From: Bacteroidota bacterium
GTDB lineage: Bacteria; Bacteroidota; Bacteroidia; Bacteroidales; GCA-2711565
Reading direction: 5' to 3'
Assembly: GCA_003353955.1 (NCBI GenBank)
Contig: PIVJ01000020.1
Coordinates: 1-40,098 of the forward strand
DNA: 40,098 nt
Every line of letters begins with the position of its first letter. Positions within the stretch are counted from its first letter, which is position 1. Of the stretch, positions 27,074 through 35,798 are shown in pieces. The translations under genes and the position numbers were made by a program. The notes beneath the pieces are model-generated. The model did not search any database. It saw only the letters and a program-made list of their open reading frames with translations, and was not told where the DNA came from.

Positions 27074-27436
27074 ATAACAACACAAACATTTATAGGTAAA
27101 GTGTTTAATTACGAAGATAATAAGGAATGGCAGTTCGAAGGGAAGTTTCCTGATTAATTGACTTTTATGCTGATTGGTGTAGATCCTGTAAAACAGTAGC
27201 CCCAATTAGAAGAACTATCAACAGAGTATGAAGGAAAAATAAATATTTATAACGTTGATACTGAAGCAGAACAGGAGTTAGCCGAGGCATTCGAGATTAG
27301 GAGGATTCCATCCATGCTGTTTTGTCCTGTAGAAGGGCAAGCACAAATGGCACAAGGTGCATTACCCAAAGAACCTATGAAACAAGCAATTGAAGACGTT
27401 TTATTAAAAGCAGAATCTGTGAAGGCAGCAAAATAA
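27074..27436 (+). pseudogene. Frameshifted second copy of the thioredoxin-like gene
   Basis: Three reading-frame pieces together give a thioredoxin paralogous to the upstream gene. The first reads KVFNYEDNKEWQFEGKFP. The second, in the +2 register, reads DFYADWCRSCKTVAPI with the active-site WCRSC. The third starts at 27209 and reads EELSTEYEGKINIYNVDTE and on to a stop at 27434-27436, including RIPSMLFCPVEGQ with the cis-proline. The breaks fit a net loss of one base near 27152 and of two bases near 27207, with an in-frame TAA at 27155. There is no clear start codon and no lipoprotein signal. It looks like a tandem duplicate that decayed. Confidence 0.8.
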
Positions 27437-27458
27437 TTGTCGTATCAATTGGGTTAAG

Positions 27459-27484
27459 AACTGTGGAATAATTCACAGTTTTCT
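27459..27484 (+). terminator. Probable terminator after the thioredoxin pair
   Basis: AACTGTG (27459-27465) pairs with CACAGTT (27474-27480) around an 8-base loop and leads into a T-rich tract. A TATTTTTA box a few bases on may start the next gene. Confidence 0.6.
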
Positions 27485-27511
27485 TTATTTTTACACACAA
27501 ATAAATACTTC

Positions 27512-28147
27512 ATGGGTTCTAATTTAGATCATGTACTCCTATCAACTGCCTACTTCCCTCCTATTGAATATTTCTATATCCTTATAAAATCATCAGAAGT
27601 GAGTATTGAAATTCACGACACCTATAAAAAGCAAACTTATCGAAATCGTTGTAACATATATTCTCCGAATGGGAAGCAAACACTTAGCATACCTGTTACA
27701 AAAATTGAAGGTAATCGCAGCAAAACAAAAGACATTATTATATCTAAATACTCGAACTGGAAAATAAATCATTGGCGATCATTGGAAACCGCTTATAATT
27801 CATCGGCTTTTTTCCTATACTATAAGGATGATATCAAGGATCTAATCATGCAAAATGTTGATAAATTGGTCGAATTCAATTATACTATTTTACAATATTT
27901 AACAACTGTTTTAGGTATAAAATCAGATATAAAGCTGAGTGAAAGTTATTTAAAACCAACTAACGTTCTTATTGATTTGAGAGAGCAGTTCAACTCAAAA
28001 TTAAATACGAATCATTTATCACATCAAAAGTATTTTCAGGTATTTAATAACAAATATGGCTTTATCCCGAATCTCAGTATCTTGGACTTGATTTTTAATG
28101 AAGGACCTAACTCCCATAATTACTTAAGCTCACTTATCCATTTTTAG
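27512..28147 (+). CDS. WbqC-like family protein
   Basis: The product is 211 residues. It matches the WbqC-like family of Bacteroidota: LLSTAYFPPIEYFYILIKS at the start, then EIHDTYKKQTYRNRCNIYSPNGKQTLSIPV, and YSNWKINHWRSLETAYNSSAFFLYYKDDI in the middle. WbqC-type proteins are linked to O-antigen or polysaccharide gene sets in some bacteria, but the biochemical role is not established. No signal peptide is seen, so it should be cytoplasmic. Its 3' end overlaps the convergent HD-hydrolase gene by 14 bases. Confidence 0.85.
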   Translation: MGSNLDHVLLSTAYFPPIEYFYILIKSSEVSIEIHDTYKKQTYRNRCNIYSPNGKQTLSIPVTKIEGNRSKTKDIIISKYSNWKINHWRSLETAYNSSAFFLYYKDDIKDLIMQNVDKLVEFNYTILQYLTTVLGIKSDIKLSESYLKPTNVLIDLREQFNSKLNTNHLSHQKYFQVFNNKYGFIPNLSILDLIFNEGPNSHNYLSSLIHF

Positions 28148-30263
28148 GTTCAGGATACTCTATTCTCACATGGTAAATATTCAATAATTTTTTCTTGAGC
28201 AATTCCTTAATTCGGGTAATTTCTTTAAAGGTGATATTAGAGTTAACAAACTGCTTATTTCCTATTTGTTTTTCAACAATTCCCTCCACCAAATTACTTA
28301 ACGATTCTTCATCCGCATGCTTTAAACTACGTGATGCCGCTTCTACGGAATCAGCCATCATTACTACAGCAGTTTCTCGCGACATCGGAATCGGACCCGG
28401 ATAAGAATAAGCCTTCTCATCAACACTTCCCACACCATCTTCATTTACTTTTTTATAATAAAAATATTCAGCTTTTCTATCACCTTGATGGGTTACTATA
28501 AAATCAATTATTTGTTTTGGTAATTTATATCTCCTAGCCAACTCAACTCCTCGATATACATGATCAACAATTATTCTTGCACTTTCATCAGGTGTTAATT
28601 GGTCGTGGGGGTTCATGCCGGGTTGTTGATTTTCGATAAAATAAGCCGGTGTGAACATTTTTCCGATATCATGATATAAAGCACCCGTTCTTGCTAATAG
28701 TGTATTCCCTCCAATCTCAAATAAAATTTCCTCTGCCAGATTTGCTACCTGCATTGAATGCTGAAAAGTACCCGGCGCTTTTGATGATAACCTGCGGAGC
28801 AATTTATTATTTGCATTTGATAATTCGATTAAGGTAACATCAGTTATCAAACCAAATAATTTTTCAAAAATATAAATTAATGGATAGGAGAAAAGCGTTA
28901 AAACAGCACTTCCTAAAAAGAGCAAAAAGAACTTCCAATCAATTCCTAAAAAACTACCTTCCTGAATCAAGGTTAAACCAACATAAACTGTTGAATACGT
29001 AAGGAAAATAGTTAACGAGCTAATAAAGAATTGAGCGCGTCGTTGAAGATGTACAACACTTATTATTGCAGTAATTCCGGCAATGAGCTGAAGAAATACA
29101 AACTCAAAGCTATTTGGGACTAAGAATCCGATGATGATAATGGTGATAATATGCACATAAAGTGCCGGCCTTGTATCGAAGAAAGCTCTGATGATAATTG
29201 GAATGATACAAATCGGAACCAGGTACAAATAGCCAACATTATACCTAATAACCAAACTGGTAACAAAAACCATCATTAAGATTACAAGTAAAATAAGTGC
29301 AACCTCAGTATTATTCAAAAAGATATCTCTCCTGAAATACAATAAGAAAAAGAATAAAACCATCATCGAGATACTCATTAACACGATAAGCCCAATGAGA
29401 ATCATATAGTAAGAGACCGAAGATCCCAATTGCCTTTGGTATTCTTGCTTCATAGATTCCAACACTTGATGTTTTTCAGTTGAAACAAGCTCTCCTTTAG
29501 AGATTATTCTCTCACCTGCTTGAACCATACCACGGGTTTGTGACAAATTATTCAAGGTCGATTCTTGTTCATTTTGTGTCTTTTCCCGATCATACTTAAC
29601 ATTTCGAAATAAAGAACTCTCTAAGGTTTTCAATAAAACATCCTGATCAAGTGTTTGGTTTCTGGATACAGCCGTTTTGATAAATTCATAAGCTGTTTGA
29701 ATTGTAAACAAATCTATGATATTCCTTTCTTTAGCTAAATTCCCTTTAATTAAAACGATATCTTCAATCGTTGATAGGTTCTCAATTAGCTGAATATTTT
29801 CAAGTATTCCAATGGAACTTACAGAATCAAAAATAGCACTGCATTCATTCCAATTTATACTTCTTCTTTGATTGGCAATAGTTGTATCCGAGTACTTCTC
29901 AATCAAGTTTCGTTCAAAATTGTCAAACAGTTCATTCTGTTTCTGTGCAGTTAGTTCATCATCAAAAACAAAATACGGTTTTATCTGGGAAATTAATCGT
30001 TGCTTTTCTTCCTCGTATTCAGCTTTTGGCTTTAAAATGGCAAAGTCATAGGAAGCAATTAAATCTCTATGCATCCAAGGTTTTCCCTTCTGAAATTCAT
30101 ATTTGAACTTGCCTTCCTTCGGAAAAATCACAACTAATATTATCACAGAGAACAGAAATAAAACCCCCTTAATGATATGCGATTGGTAAGTACTTAAAAA
30201 AACAAAAATACGCTTCATAAATTCATCTATTCTTGAAGGTAAATATAAGTAAAATGCTAACAT
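28134..30263 (-). CDS. 7TM-HD family phosphohydrolase (PgpH-type, probable c-di-AMP phosphodiesterase)
   Basis: The product is 709 residues, or about 694 from the internal Met at 30218 (MKRIFVFLSTYQ), which is the likelier start. Domains in order: one N-terminal membrane helix, an extracytoplasmic 7TMR-HDED domain (about 60-280), a seven-helix membrane region (about 285-475) and a cytoplasmic HD domain. The HD residues are visible: His502 (GTFQHSMQVA), His531-Asp532 (ALYHDIGK) and His592 (IVTHQGD). PgpH proteins hydrolyse the second messenger c-di-AMP, and the Bacteroidota members share this architecture. The gene is divergent from the NlpC/P60 gene and convergent with the WbqC-like gene, overlapping it by 14 bases. 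Substrate is by family and was not tested here. Confidence 0.9.
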   Translation of the reverse strand: MLAFYLYLPSRIDEFMKRIFVFLSTYQSHIIKGVLFLFSVIILVVIFPKEGKFKYEFQKGKPWMHRDLIASYDFAILKPKAEYEEEKQRLISQIKPYFVFDDELTAQKQNELFDNFERNLIEKYSDTTIANQRRSINWNECSAIFDSVSSIGILENIQLIENLSTIEDIVLIKGNLAKERNIIDLFTIQTAYEFIKTAVSRNQTLDQDVLLKTLESSLFRNVKYDREKTQNEQESTLNNLSQTRGMVQAGERIISKGELVSTEKHQVLESMKQEYQRQLGSSVSYYMILIGLIVLMSISMMVLFFFLLYFRRDIFLNNTEVALILLVILMMVFVTSLVIRYNVGYLYLVPICIIPIIIRAFFDTRPALYVHIITIIIIGFLVPNSFEFVFLQLIAGITAIISVVHLQRRAQFFISSLTIFLTYSTVYVGLTLIQEGSFLGIDWKFFLLFLGSAVLTLFSYPLIYIFEKLFGLITDVTLIELSNANNKLLRRLSSKAPGTFQHSMQVANLAEEILFEIGGNTLLARTGALYHDIGKMFTPAYFIENQQPGMNPHDQLTPDESARIIVDHVYRGVELARRYKLPKQIIDFIVTHQGDRKAEYFYYKKVNEDGVGSVDEKAYSYPGPIPMSRETAVVMMADSVEAASRSLKHADEESLSNLVEGIVEKQIGNKQFVNSNITFKEITRIKELLKKKLLNIYHVRIEYPEPKNG

Positions 30264-30306
30264 TAGGTGTTTTTTATTAACTTTAGATTCAATAAAAAAT
30301 AAATCT

Positions 30307-31086
30307 ATGAGCTTCGGAATTTGTCATTTAAGCTTAATACCGGTAAGAAAAGATACGAATCATCGTTCTGAGATGTGTACACAACTTTTATTCGGTGAAC
30401 TATATTCAATTTCGGAGGAGCAAAATAACTGGCTGTCAATTAGAATTGCACATGATAATTATGAAGGATGGATAGAAAAATCTCAGTTTTTTAAAATATC
30501 TGAACAAGAATTTAAACATCTTAACACCTCGCCCCACTATCTCTCCAACGAATTGGTTCAGGTTCTTAACAATAACAGCCGCAATTCACTTCATCCCATA
30601 GTACTTGGCAGCAAAATACATAGTGATAATGGAAGATCACTTTATCTTAATGCAGAAGAATACATTTTCGATGGAACAATCGTTCCCAGTAATAGTGAGC
30701 CTAATCGGGATACGATTATCGAAAATGCTTATATGTATCTTCATACACCTTATGTGTGGGGAGGAAGAACACCTTTTGGAATTGATTGCTCAGGACTCAC
30801 GCAAATGGCATATCTTCTCTCTGGAATTAATTTATTAAGAGATACTTCTCAACAAGCTACACAAGGAGAAACAATTAATATGATCTCTGATGCCCGAGCC
30901 GGTGATTTGTTGTTTTTTGATAATCAGGATGATGTGATCTCTCACGTTGGGATTCTACTCCCGAACGCTAAAATTATTCACGCATCAAGCAAGGTACGAA
31001 TTGATAATATTGACCATCAGGGAGTTTTTAATACCGATACAAATATTTATTCTCATCAGTTAAGACTTATAAAAAGAATGATTTAG
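30307..31086 (+). CDS. NlpC/P60 cysteine peptidase with N-terminal SH3-like domains
   Basis: The product is 259 residues with no signal peptide, like the cytoplasmic dipeptidyl-peptidase VI/YkfC group that trims muropeptides in cell-wall recycling (gamma-D-Glu-L-diamino acid bond). The N-terminal part opens MSFGICHLSLIPVRKD and contains SH3-like strands (LLFGELYSISEEQNNWLSIR). The catalytic domain starts near residue 137 with TPYVWGGRTPFGIDCSGL, giving nucleophile Cys161. His213 (ISHVGILL) and His225 (IIHASS) complete the triad. It is divergent from the HD phosphohydrolase, and the next gene is 340 bases away behind an FMN riboswitch. Confidence 0.9.
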   Translation: MSFGICHLSLIPVRKDTNHRSEMCTQLLFGELYSISEEQNNWLSIRIAHDNYEGWIEKSQFFKISEQEFKHLNTSPHYLSNELVQVLNNNSRNSLHPIVLGSKIHSDNGRSLYLNAEEYIFDGTIVPSNSEPNRDTIIENAYMYLHTPYVWGGRTPFGIDCSGLTQMAYLLSGINLLRDTSQQATQGETINMISDARAGDLLFFDNQDDVISHVGILLPNAKIIHASSKVRIDNIDHQGVFNTDTNIYSHQLRLIKRMI

Positions 31087-31173
31087 ACGAGTTCACATCC
31101 TAATATCTATTTTAAATTACAAAATCTGTATTCTCAATTACTTTATTATTTACTTTTGCTATTAAATAAAATA

Positions 31174-31296
31174 AATACTTCGGGGCAGGGTGAAATTCCC
31201 GACCGGCGGTAATAGTCCGCGACTCCCATCTTTGATGGGACTGATCTGGTATAATTCCAGAACCGACAGTTAGAGTCTGGATGGTAGAAGGGTATG
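31174..31296 (+). promoter_or_regulatory. FMN riboswitch (RFN element)
   Basis: The conserved RFN core is plainly readable: CTTCGGGGCAGGGTGAAATT, then CCCGACCGGCGGTAATAG, GTCCGCGA, a variable hairpin CCCATC-TTT-GATGGG, then TCTGGT, CCAGAACCGACAGT, AGAGTCTGGATG and the closing AGAAG. The outer P1 helix can extend through AATAAA/TTTATT. It binds FMN and lies 129 bases before ribD, so it should turn the ribD-ribE-ribBA-ribH operon down when FMN is plentiful. The 31297-31424 platform is AT-rich. It has a run of seven T at 31399-31405 after a poorly paired hairpin, so whether control is by termination or translation is unclear. Confidence 0.95.
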
Positions 31297-31424
31297 TTTA
31301 TTTATATTGTAGTTAAACATATAAGTATTAACTTATTGATTAGTAATACAGTTAATATTATACCTTAATAGAAGTACCCCCGACTAATTGTGTAGGAGTT
31401 TTTTTAGGCCGGTAAATTTATGTT

Positions 31425-32528
31425 ATGACTGATGAAGTCTATATGCAAAAAGCTATTAAGCTATCCCTGACAGGAATGGGACTTGTTAATCCAAACCCAT
31501 TAGTAGGCGCAGTAATAGTTAAAAACAATGAGATCATTGGTGAAGGTTATCATGCTTCATTTGGTGAGGCTCATGCCGAAGTTAATGCGATCAATAATGC
31601 TGTTACAAATTGTACCGATGCTACAATTTATATTACTCTCGAACCATGTTCTCATCATGGAAAAACCCCCCCATGTGCATTAAAAATAATTGACAGTAAA
31701 ATCAAAAGAGCTGTTATAGGCATTACCGATCCAAATCCATTAGTCTCAGGAAAAGGAATAAAGTTACTGAAAGATGCTGGAATAGAAGTTACTATTGGGG
31801 TTCTTAGTAATGAGATAATGAGATTAAACGAAGTTTTTATTTATTACATAACAAAAAGAACTCCATTTGTGGTAATGAAGACAGCCTCAACATTTGATGG
31901 AAAAATTGCAACTTCAATTGGCGAATCACGGTGGATATCAGGTGAAGAATCACGAAAATTTGTTCACAATCTGCGTCAGCAGTACAGTGGAATAATGGTA
32001 GGTATTAATACAGTAGTTAGTGATGACCCTGAGTTAACCGTACGTCATTTCATGGGAAAGAAAAAACATCCAGTTAAAATTATTATTGACTCAACTGCAC
32101 GTATTTCTCTTAAAGCAAAAGCATTGGTTAGAAGAAATGGTTCTAAAACGATAATAGCTGTTACTAGTAAGGCTCCTTCAGCAAAAATCAAAGATCTTAT
32201 TAATATTGGCACAGAAGTGATTGTTTGCCCAAAAACAGAACAAGGAGTAGATCTTAAATACTTAATGAATGAATTAGGAAAAATGTCCATCGACAGTGTA
32301 TTGCTTGAAGGTGGAGCAACACTTAACTATAGCGCTCTTGAGCAGGGCATTGTAAATAAGGCAATAAGTATAGTTGCACCAAAGATTGTTGGAGGACAGA
32401 ACTCGCCAACAGCAGTTGCAGGAAAAGGAATCGAGCAACTTTCCAACGCCATCAAAATAAACCACTTATCTGCTAAAGCAATTGGAAATGATATATTATT
32501 AGAGGGCTATTTTAACGAAAACAACTAG
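31425..32528 (+). CDS. ribD: Riboflavin biosynthesis deaminase/reductase RibD
   Basis: The product is 367 residues and bifunctional. The N-terminal cytidine-deaminase-like domain (about 1-145) has the zinc site His50 and Glu52 (HAEVNA), Cys75 and Cys84 (EPCSHHGKTPPCAL). The C-terminal reductase domain (about 147-365) begins PFVVMKTASTFDGKIAT and has GIMVGINTVVSDDPELT and LLEGGATLNYS. Together they carry out the deamination and side-chain reduction after GTP cyclohydrolase II. It is the first gene after the FMN riboswitch and is followed by ribE 69 bases on. Confidence 0.97.
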   Translation: MTDEVYMQKAIKLSLTGMGLVNPNPLVGAVIVKNNEIIGEGYHASFGEAHAEVNAINNAVTNCTDATIYITLEPCSHHGKTPPCALKIIDSKIKRAVIGITDPNPLVSGKGIKLLKDAGIEVTIGVLSNEIMRLNEVFIYYITKRTPFVVMKTASTFDGKIATSIGESRWISGEESRKFVHNLRQQYSGIMVGINTVVSDDPELTVRHFMGKKKHPVKIIIDSTARISLKAKALVRRNGSKTIIAVTSKAPSAKIKDLINIGTEVIVCPKTEQGVDLKYLMNELGKMSIDSVLLEGGATLNYSALEQGIVNKAISIVAPKIVGGQNSPTAVAGKGIEQLSNAIKINHLSAKAIGNDILLEGYFNENN

Positions 32529-32549
32529 CCTCAAGTAACTACTTAGAGG
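32529..32549 (+). other. Small hairpin after ribD
   Basis: CCTCAAGT and ACTTAGAGG pair around AACT with one bulged base, directly after the ribD stop. No T run follows, so it is more likely a processing or stability element than a terminator. Confidence 0.4.
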
Positions 32550-32597
32550 TGAGACGCAATGACAACAAAATGACTATTAAAAACAAAAAAGAATAAG

Positions 32598-33251
32598 ATG
32601 TTCACAGGTTTAATTGAAGAAATAGGAGTTATAACAAACTTGGTAGTAGGAAGCAAATCAGCACAAATCACCATTAATGCAAATAAGAAATACAGCGATT
32701 TAAAGATCGGCGATAGTATTTGTACAAATGGAGCATGTCTTACGGTGACCCACCTGGCTGGTCAAAGCTTCACTGTTGATGTAATGGCAGAGACTTTACG
32801 TAGCACTACTCTGGGAGCTCTTGTTCCCGGCGAAAAAGTAAACCTAGAAAGGGCTCTTAAAGCTAGCGACCGTTTTGGTGGACACATTGTTAGCGGACAC
32901 ATTGACGGAACTGCAAAAATCATTGATATAAAAAAAGAAGGAATTGCAACCTTGTTTAGCGTAAGGCCTGCAAAGGAATTGATGAAGTACATTATTAACA
33001 AAGGATCAGTTGCTGTTGACGGGATAAGTCTTACCGTAAGTAAGATTCTTCCAAATTATTTTGTTGTTTCAATTATACCACATACAGCAAGTAACACCAC
33101 ACTTCTTTCGAAACGAACAGGCGATACAGTTAATATAGAAACGGATACGATTGCCAAATACATAGATAAGTTGACTAACAATGAGGAAAAGAAATCAAAC
33201 AAAAAGAAGTCCTCGATAAGTATAAATTCATTAATTAAAAACGGTTTTTAG
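32598..33251 (+). CDS. ribE: Riboflavin synthase alpha chain
   Basis: The product is 217 residues, slightly longer than the usual 195-205. It starts [10 protein letters not shown] as in the family and has the two internally repeated lumazine-binding domains, each with an SxCxxGxCLT-like or VDGISLTV block ([28 protein letters not shown]) and [11 protein letters not shown]. It dismutates two lumazines to riboflavin. The last 20 or so residues form an added Lys/Ser/Asn-rich tail ([17 protein letters not shown]). It sits between ribD and ribBA in the riboswitch-led operon. The gene is called ribC or ribE depending on the organism. Confidence 0.96.
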   Translation: MFTGLIEEIGVITNLVVGSKSAQITINANKKYSDLKIGDSICTNGACLTVTHLAGQSFTVDVMAETLRSTTLGALVPGEKVNLERALKASDRFGGHIVSGHIDGTAKIIDIKKEGIATLFSVRPAKELMKYIINKGSVAVDGISLTVSKILPNYFVVSIIPHTASNTTLLSKRTGDTVNIETDTIAKYIDKLTNNEEKKSNKKKSSISINSLIKNGF

Positions 33252-33262
33252 AAGATATAATT

Positions 33263-34462
33263 ATGAGCGATTTTAACTCCATTGCAGAAGCAATTGAAGA
33301 TATAAAAAACGGAAAAATGGTAATTGTTGTTGATGATAAACGACGTGAAAACGAAGGAGATCTTATCATGGCAGCAGACAAAATCACACCCCAAGATGTG
33401 AATTTCATGGCAAAGCACGGCGGGGGACTGATTTGTATGCCCATTATTAAGGAGCGATTAAAAGAATTAGGCATCACAAGAATGGTTGAAAACAATACTG
33501 ATGTTAACAAAACCGCATTTACAGTTTCAATTGATTCAGCAGATTCAACAACAGGTATTTCTGCATTCGAAAGATCGGCTACTATTAGCAAGGTATTAGA
33601 CAGTAATTGCATACCTACTGATCTTACAAGACCAGGGCATGTTTTTCCTCTCGAATATTGTGAGGGCGGTGTATTGGTAAGAGCTGGCCATACCGAAGCT
33701 GCCGTTGATCTTGCAAAACTCTCAGGATTTTATCCCGCCGGGGTAATTTGTGAAATTATGAATGAAGATGGATCAATGGCCAGAGTCCCGGAACTAATTG
33801 AATACAAGAAAAAGCACAAACTAAAGCTAATAACAATTGCCGATATTATTGAGTACAGAAGGCATAATGAAAAGCTTGTAGAAAAAGTTTCGGAAGCACA
33901 TATGCCCACTAAATATGGTAATTTTAAAGCCATTGGGTTCCTCAATAAATTAAATGGAGAAAACCATATGGCACTTACCATGGGCGACATCGACAATGGA
34001 TTGCCTGTGCTTGTCAGGGTACACTCCGAGTGCTTAACCGGTGATGTTTTTGGATCCCAGCGATGTGATTGTGGAGACCAATTAAATCATGCAATGAAAG
34101 AAATTGCAAAAGAAGGAAGAGGTATCTTATTATACATGAGGCAGGAAGGAAGAGGAATAGGATTGCTTAACAAACTAAAAGCATATCACCTACAAGATAG
34201 TGGCCTTGATACGGTTGAAGCAAATGAGGCTCTTGGCTTCCCTCCTGATTTGCGCGATTACGGTATTGGTGCTGAGATAATAGCCAGTCTTGGAGCACAA
34301 AAGCTTAGACTCATGACAAATAACCCAAAGAAAATATCCGGAATCTATGGGTTTGGTCTTAAAGTAATTGAGCGAATACCTATTGTAATGAGTCACAATG
34401 AAAAAAATCAATATTACCTTGAAACAAAAATCGAAAAAATGGGTCATATGTTTAACAACTGA
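33263..34462 (+). CDS. ribBA: Bifunctional 3,4-dihydroxy-2-butanone 4-phosphate synthase/GTP cyclohydrolase II
   Basis: The product is 399 residues. The N-terminal RibB domain (about 1-200) has the acidic loop [16 protein letters not shown] and the GHVFPL and GHTEAAVDL histidines, and makes the four-carbon unit. The C-terminal RibA domain (about 205-398) has the zinc cysteines in [18 protein letters not shown] and the [19 protein letters not shown] motif split here for length, and opens GTP. Both ends of the pathway's substrate supply are thus in one protein. It starts 11 bases after ribE and is followed by ribH 17 bases on. Confidence 0.97.
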   Translation: MSDFNSIAEAIEDIKNGKMVIVVDDKRRENEGDLIMAADKITPQDVNFMAKHGGGLICMPIIKERLKELGITRMVENNTDVNKTAFTVSIDSADSTTGISAFERSATISKVLDSNCIPTDLTRPGHVFPLEYCEGGVLVRAGHTEAAVDLAKLSGFYPAGVICEIMNEDGSMARVPELIEYKKKHKLKLITIADIIEYRRHNEKLVEKVSEAHMPTKYGNFKAIGFLNKLNGENHMALTMGDIDNGLPVLVRVHSECLTGDVFGSQRCDCGDQLNHAMKEIAKEGRGILLYMRQEGRGIGLLNKLKAYHLQDSGLDTVEANEALGFPPDLRDYGIGAEIIASLGAQKLRLMTNNPKKISGIYGFGLKVIERIPIVMSHNEKNQYYLETKIEKMGHMFNN

Positions 34463-34479
34463 TTATTGACGAATAAAAA

Positions 34480-34971
34480 ATGATTGATGATATTAAAACA
34501 ATAAGCATGAAAAAAACAGAAGGAAATTTAGATGCGACCAATCTCAAATTTGGGATTGTCATAAGCAGGTTTAATGAATTTATAAGCAGTAAACTGTTAT
34601 CAGGTGCAATTGATGCACTTATACGCCACGGGGCAAAAGATGGTGACATTGAAACCATATGGGTTCCGGGAGCTTTTGAAATACCAATGATCGCCAAGAA
34701 ACTCGCTGAAGCAGGAAGCTATGATGCAATTATCTGCTTGGGAACAATAATAAGAGGCGACACTCCACATTTCGATTTTGTGGCAGCAGAATCAGCAAAG
34801 GGAATTGCTCAAATAAGCCTTTCTGCTAATATTCCAATCTCGTTTGGCATATTAACCACTAACGATGTTGAACAAGCCATTGAACGTGCAGGGCTAAAAT
34901 CAGGAAATAGGGGATTTGATGCTGCAGTTACATCTATTGAAATGGCAAACCTAATTAAGCATCTTAACTAA
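34480..34971 (+). CDS. ribH: 6,7-dimethyl-8-ribityllumazine synthase
   Basis: The product is 163 residues (an in-frame ATG at 34507 would remove nine residues and is a possible start). Typical motifs: [12 protein letters not shown], then [31 protein letters not shown] with catalytic His97, and [18 protein letters not shown]. The enzyme joins the pyrimidine from RibD to the four-carbon unit from RibBA, and forms icosahedral or pentameric shells in other bacteria. It is the last gene of the rib operon. No obvious terminator follows, but two palindromes lie at 35119 and 35161. Confidence 0.97.
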   Translation: MIDDIKTISMKKTEGNLDATNLKFGIVISRFNEFISSKLLSGAIDALIRHGAKDGDIETIWVPGAFEIPMIAKKLAEAGSYDAIICLGTIIRGDTPHFDFVAAESAKGIAQISLSANIPISFGILTTNDVEQAIERAGLKSGNRGFDAAVTSIEMANLIKHLN

Positions 34972-35118
34972 TCAGTTAAACTAAAGTGCCATTTCCGTTT
35001 CCGTTATAACAAATTGGTAGTGGTATCCTGAATGATTGCTGTGTTTGCTATGCAAGCAAAATTAACAACAGCAACAATAGAAGGTATAGAACAAACAGTC
35101 TAAGTATTAAGTAATGAG

Positions 35119-35142
35119 GCTCTCCGCCGCAAGCGGACGGGC
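35119..35142. repeat. GC-rich palindrome (CCGCCGCAAGCGG type)
   Basis: GCTC-TCCGC pairs with GCGGA-GGGC around CGCAA, with one bulged C. It is similar in make-up to the palindrome before rpoB. The rest of the 34972-35201 gap is otherwise featureless and AT-rich. Confidence 0.5.
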
Positions 35143-35160
35143 TATCATAATGGATCCTAT

Positions 35161-35186
35161 TTCCTTTCGCCCCAAGGGGCGGGGAA
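35161..35186. repeat. GC-rich palindrome (CGCCCC-AA-GGGGCG)
   Basis: CGCCCC (35168-35173) and GGGGCG (35176-35181) flank AA, with an outer TTCC/GGAA pair. It lies just beyond the 3' end of the IS982 remnant and may be part of that element's old flank or a dispersed repeat. Confidence 0.5.
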
Positions 35187-35201
35187 TATAACTTCGCCTA
35201 A

Positions 35202-35444
35202 TTAATTTTGTTTTAAATTGTTAATGGGTCTATTAAAAACAAATTTATTGAGGTATTGAATCATCATCAAAGCTGATATTTTAGACAATATTCTTGTTTT
35301 GAAACCCTCAAAAGATTTGGTATAATTCCTTCGGATCATAAATTGATCACACAGTTGAGCAAATAAGGTTTCAATTCTTTTTCTTGATTTTCTAAAAATA
35401 CATACTTGCTTTAGATCGGGTGAAGGTTTTGATTGAGATGAAGT
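35202..35444 (-). pseudogene. IS982-family transposase, C-terminal fragment
   Basis: On the minus strand the frame reads RKSRKRIETLFAQLCDQFMI, then RRNYTKSFEGFKTRILSKIS and IQYLNKFVFNRPINNL before a stop, which is the C-terminal end of IS982 transposases. The DDE core and N-terminus are missing. The first 16 or so residues outside the neighbouring IS (TSSQSKPSPDLKQ) do not look like IS982 and instead continue the frame of the mutL fragment found on the other side of the IS5-family element. The gene is therefore a truncated remnant fused to a mutL piece and later split by the IS5-family insertion at 35445. Confidence 0.8.
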
Positions 35445-35456
35445 AAGACCGTTGCA
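35440..35456 (+). repeat. Left target duplication (GAAGT) and terminal inverted repeat
   Basis: GAAGT is followed by the 12-bp repeat AAGACCGTTGCA at the left edge of the IS5-family element. The same five bases follow the right repeat. Confidence 0.75.
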
Positions 35457-35564
35457 TAACAAAGCAAGTTCCATATTTCTCAAAAACTCCTAAATTTTTG
35501 ATATCCCCGATCGGTTTTACCATTTTATTATCATATATAAGCCTTATTATCACTCTATTGTCTC

Positions 35565-35798
35565 TTAATCTTTGCTATTGGACGCAACTATCCCAGAACT
35601 CCGGTATAAATTATAACAAATTGCCTCCATTAAATTCTGAGTGTGCATCTTTTGCATTCCACGGTACCGGGCCACTCCACCAGAGAACCATCTACTGATC
35701 CCTCCAAAGGTACGTTCTACCTTAAATTTTGTTTTTCCTATCAACTTGTTATACCGCTTTTCCCATTTAGTAAGTGGTGTGTTCTTTTTTGCTTTTTT
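35565..35798 (-). pseudogene. IS5-family transposase, C-terminal part in the -1 frame
   Basis: In the -1 register relative to the upstream frame the minus strand reads KKAKKNTPLTKWEKRYNKLI, then KVERTFGGISRWFSGGVARY with the catalytic Glu, then QKMHTQNLMEAICYNLYRSS, and stops at TAA (35565-35567). It is the expected end of this transposase family and has no start of its own. It is either reached by programmed frameshifting or marks the element as inactive. Confidence 0.8.

Noticed and set aside
31380-31405. Strong intrinsic terminator in the FMN riboswitch platform
   Set aside because: There is a run of seven T, but the sequence before it forms only a short, mismatched stem, so I did not list it as a terminator.
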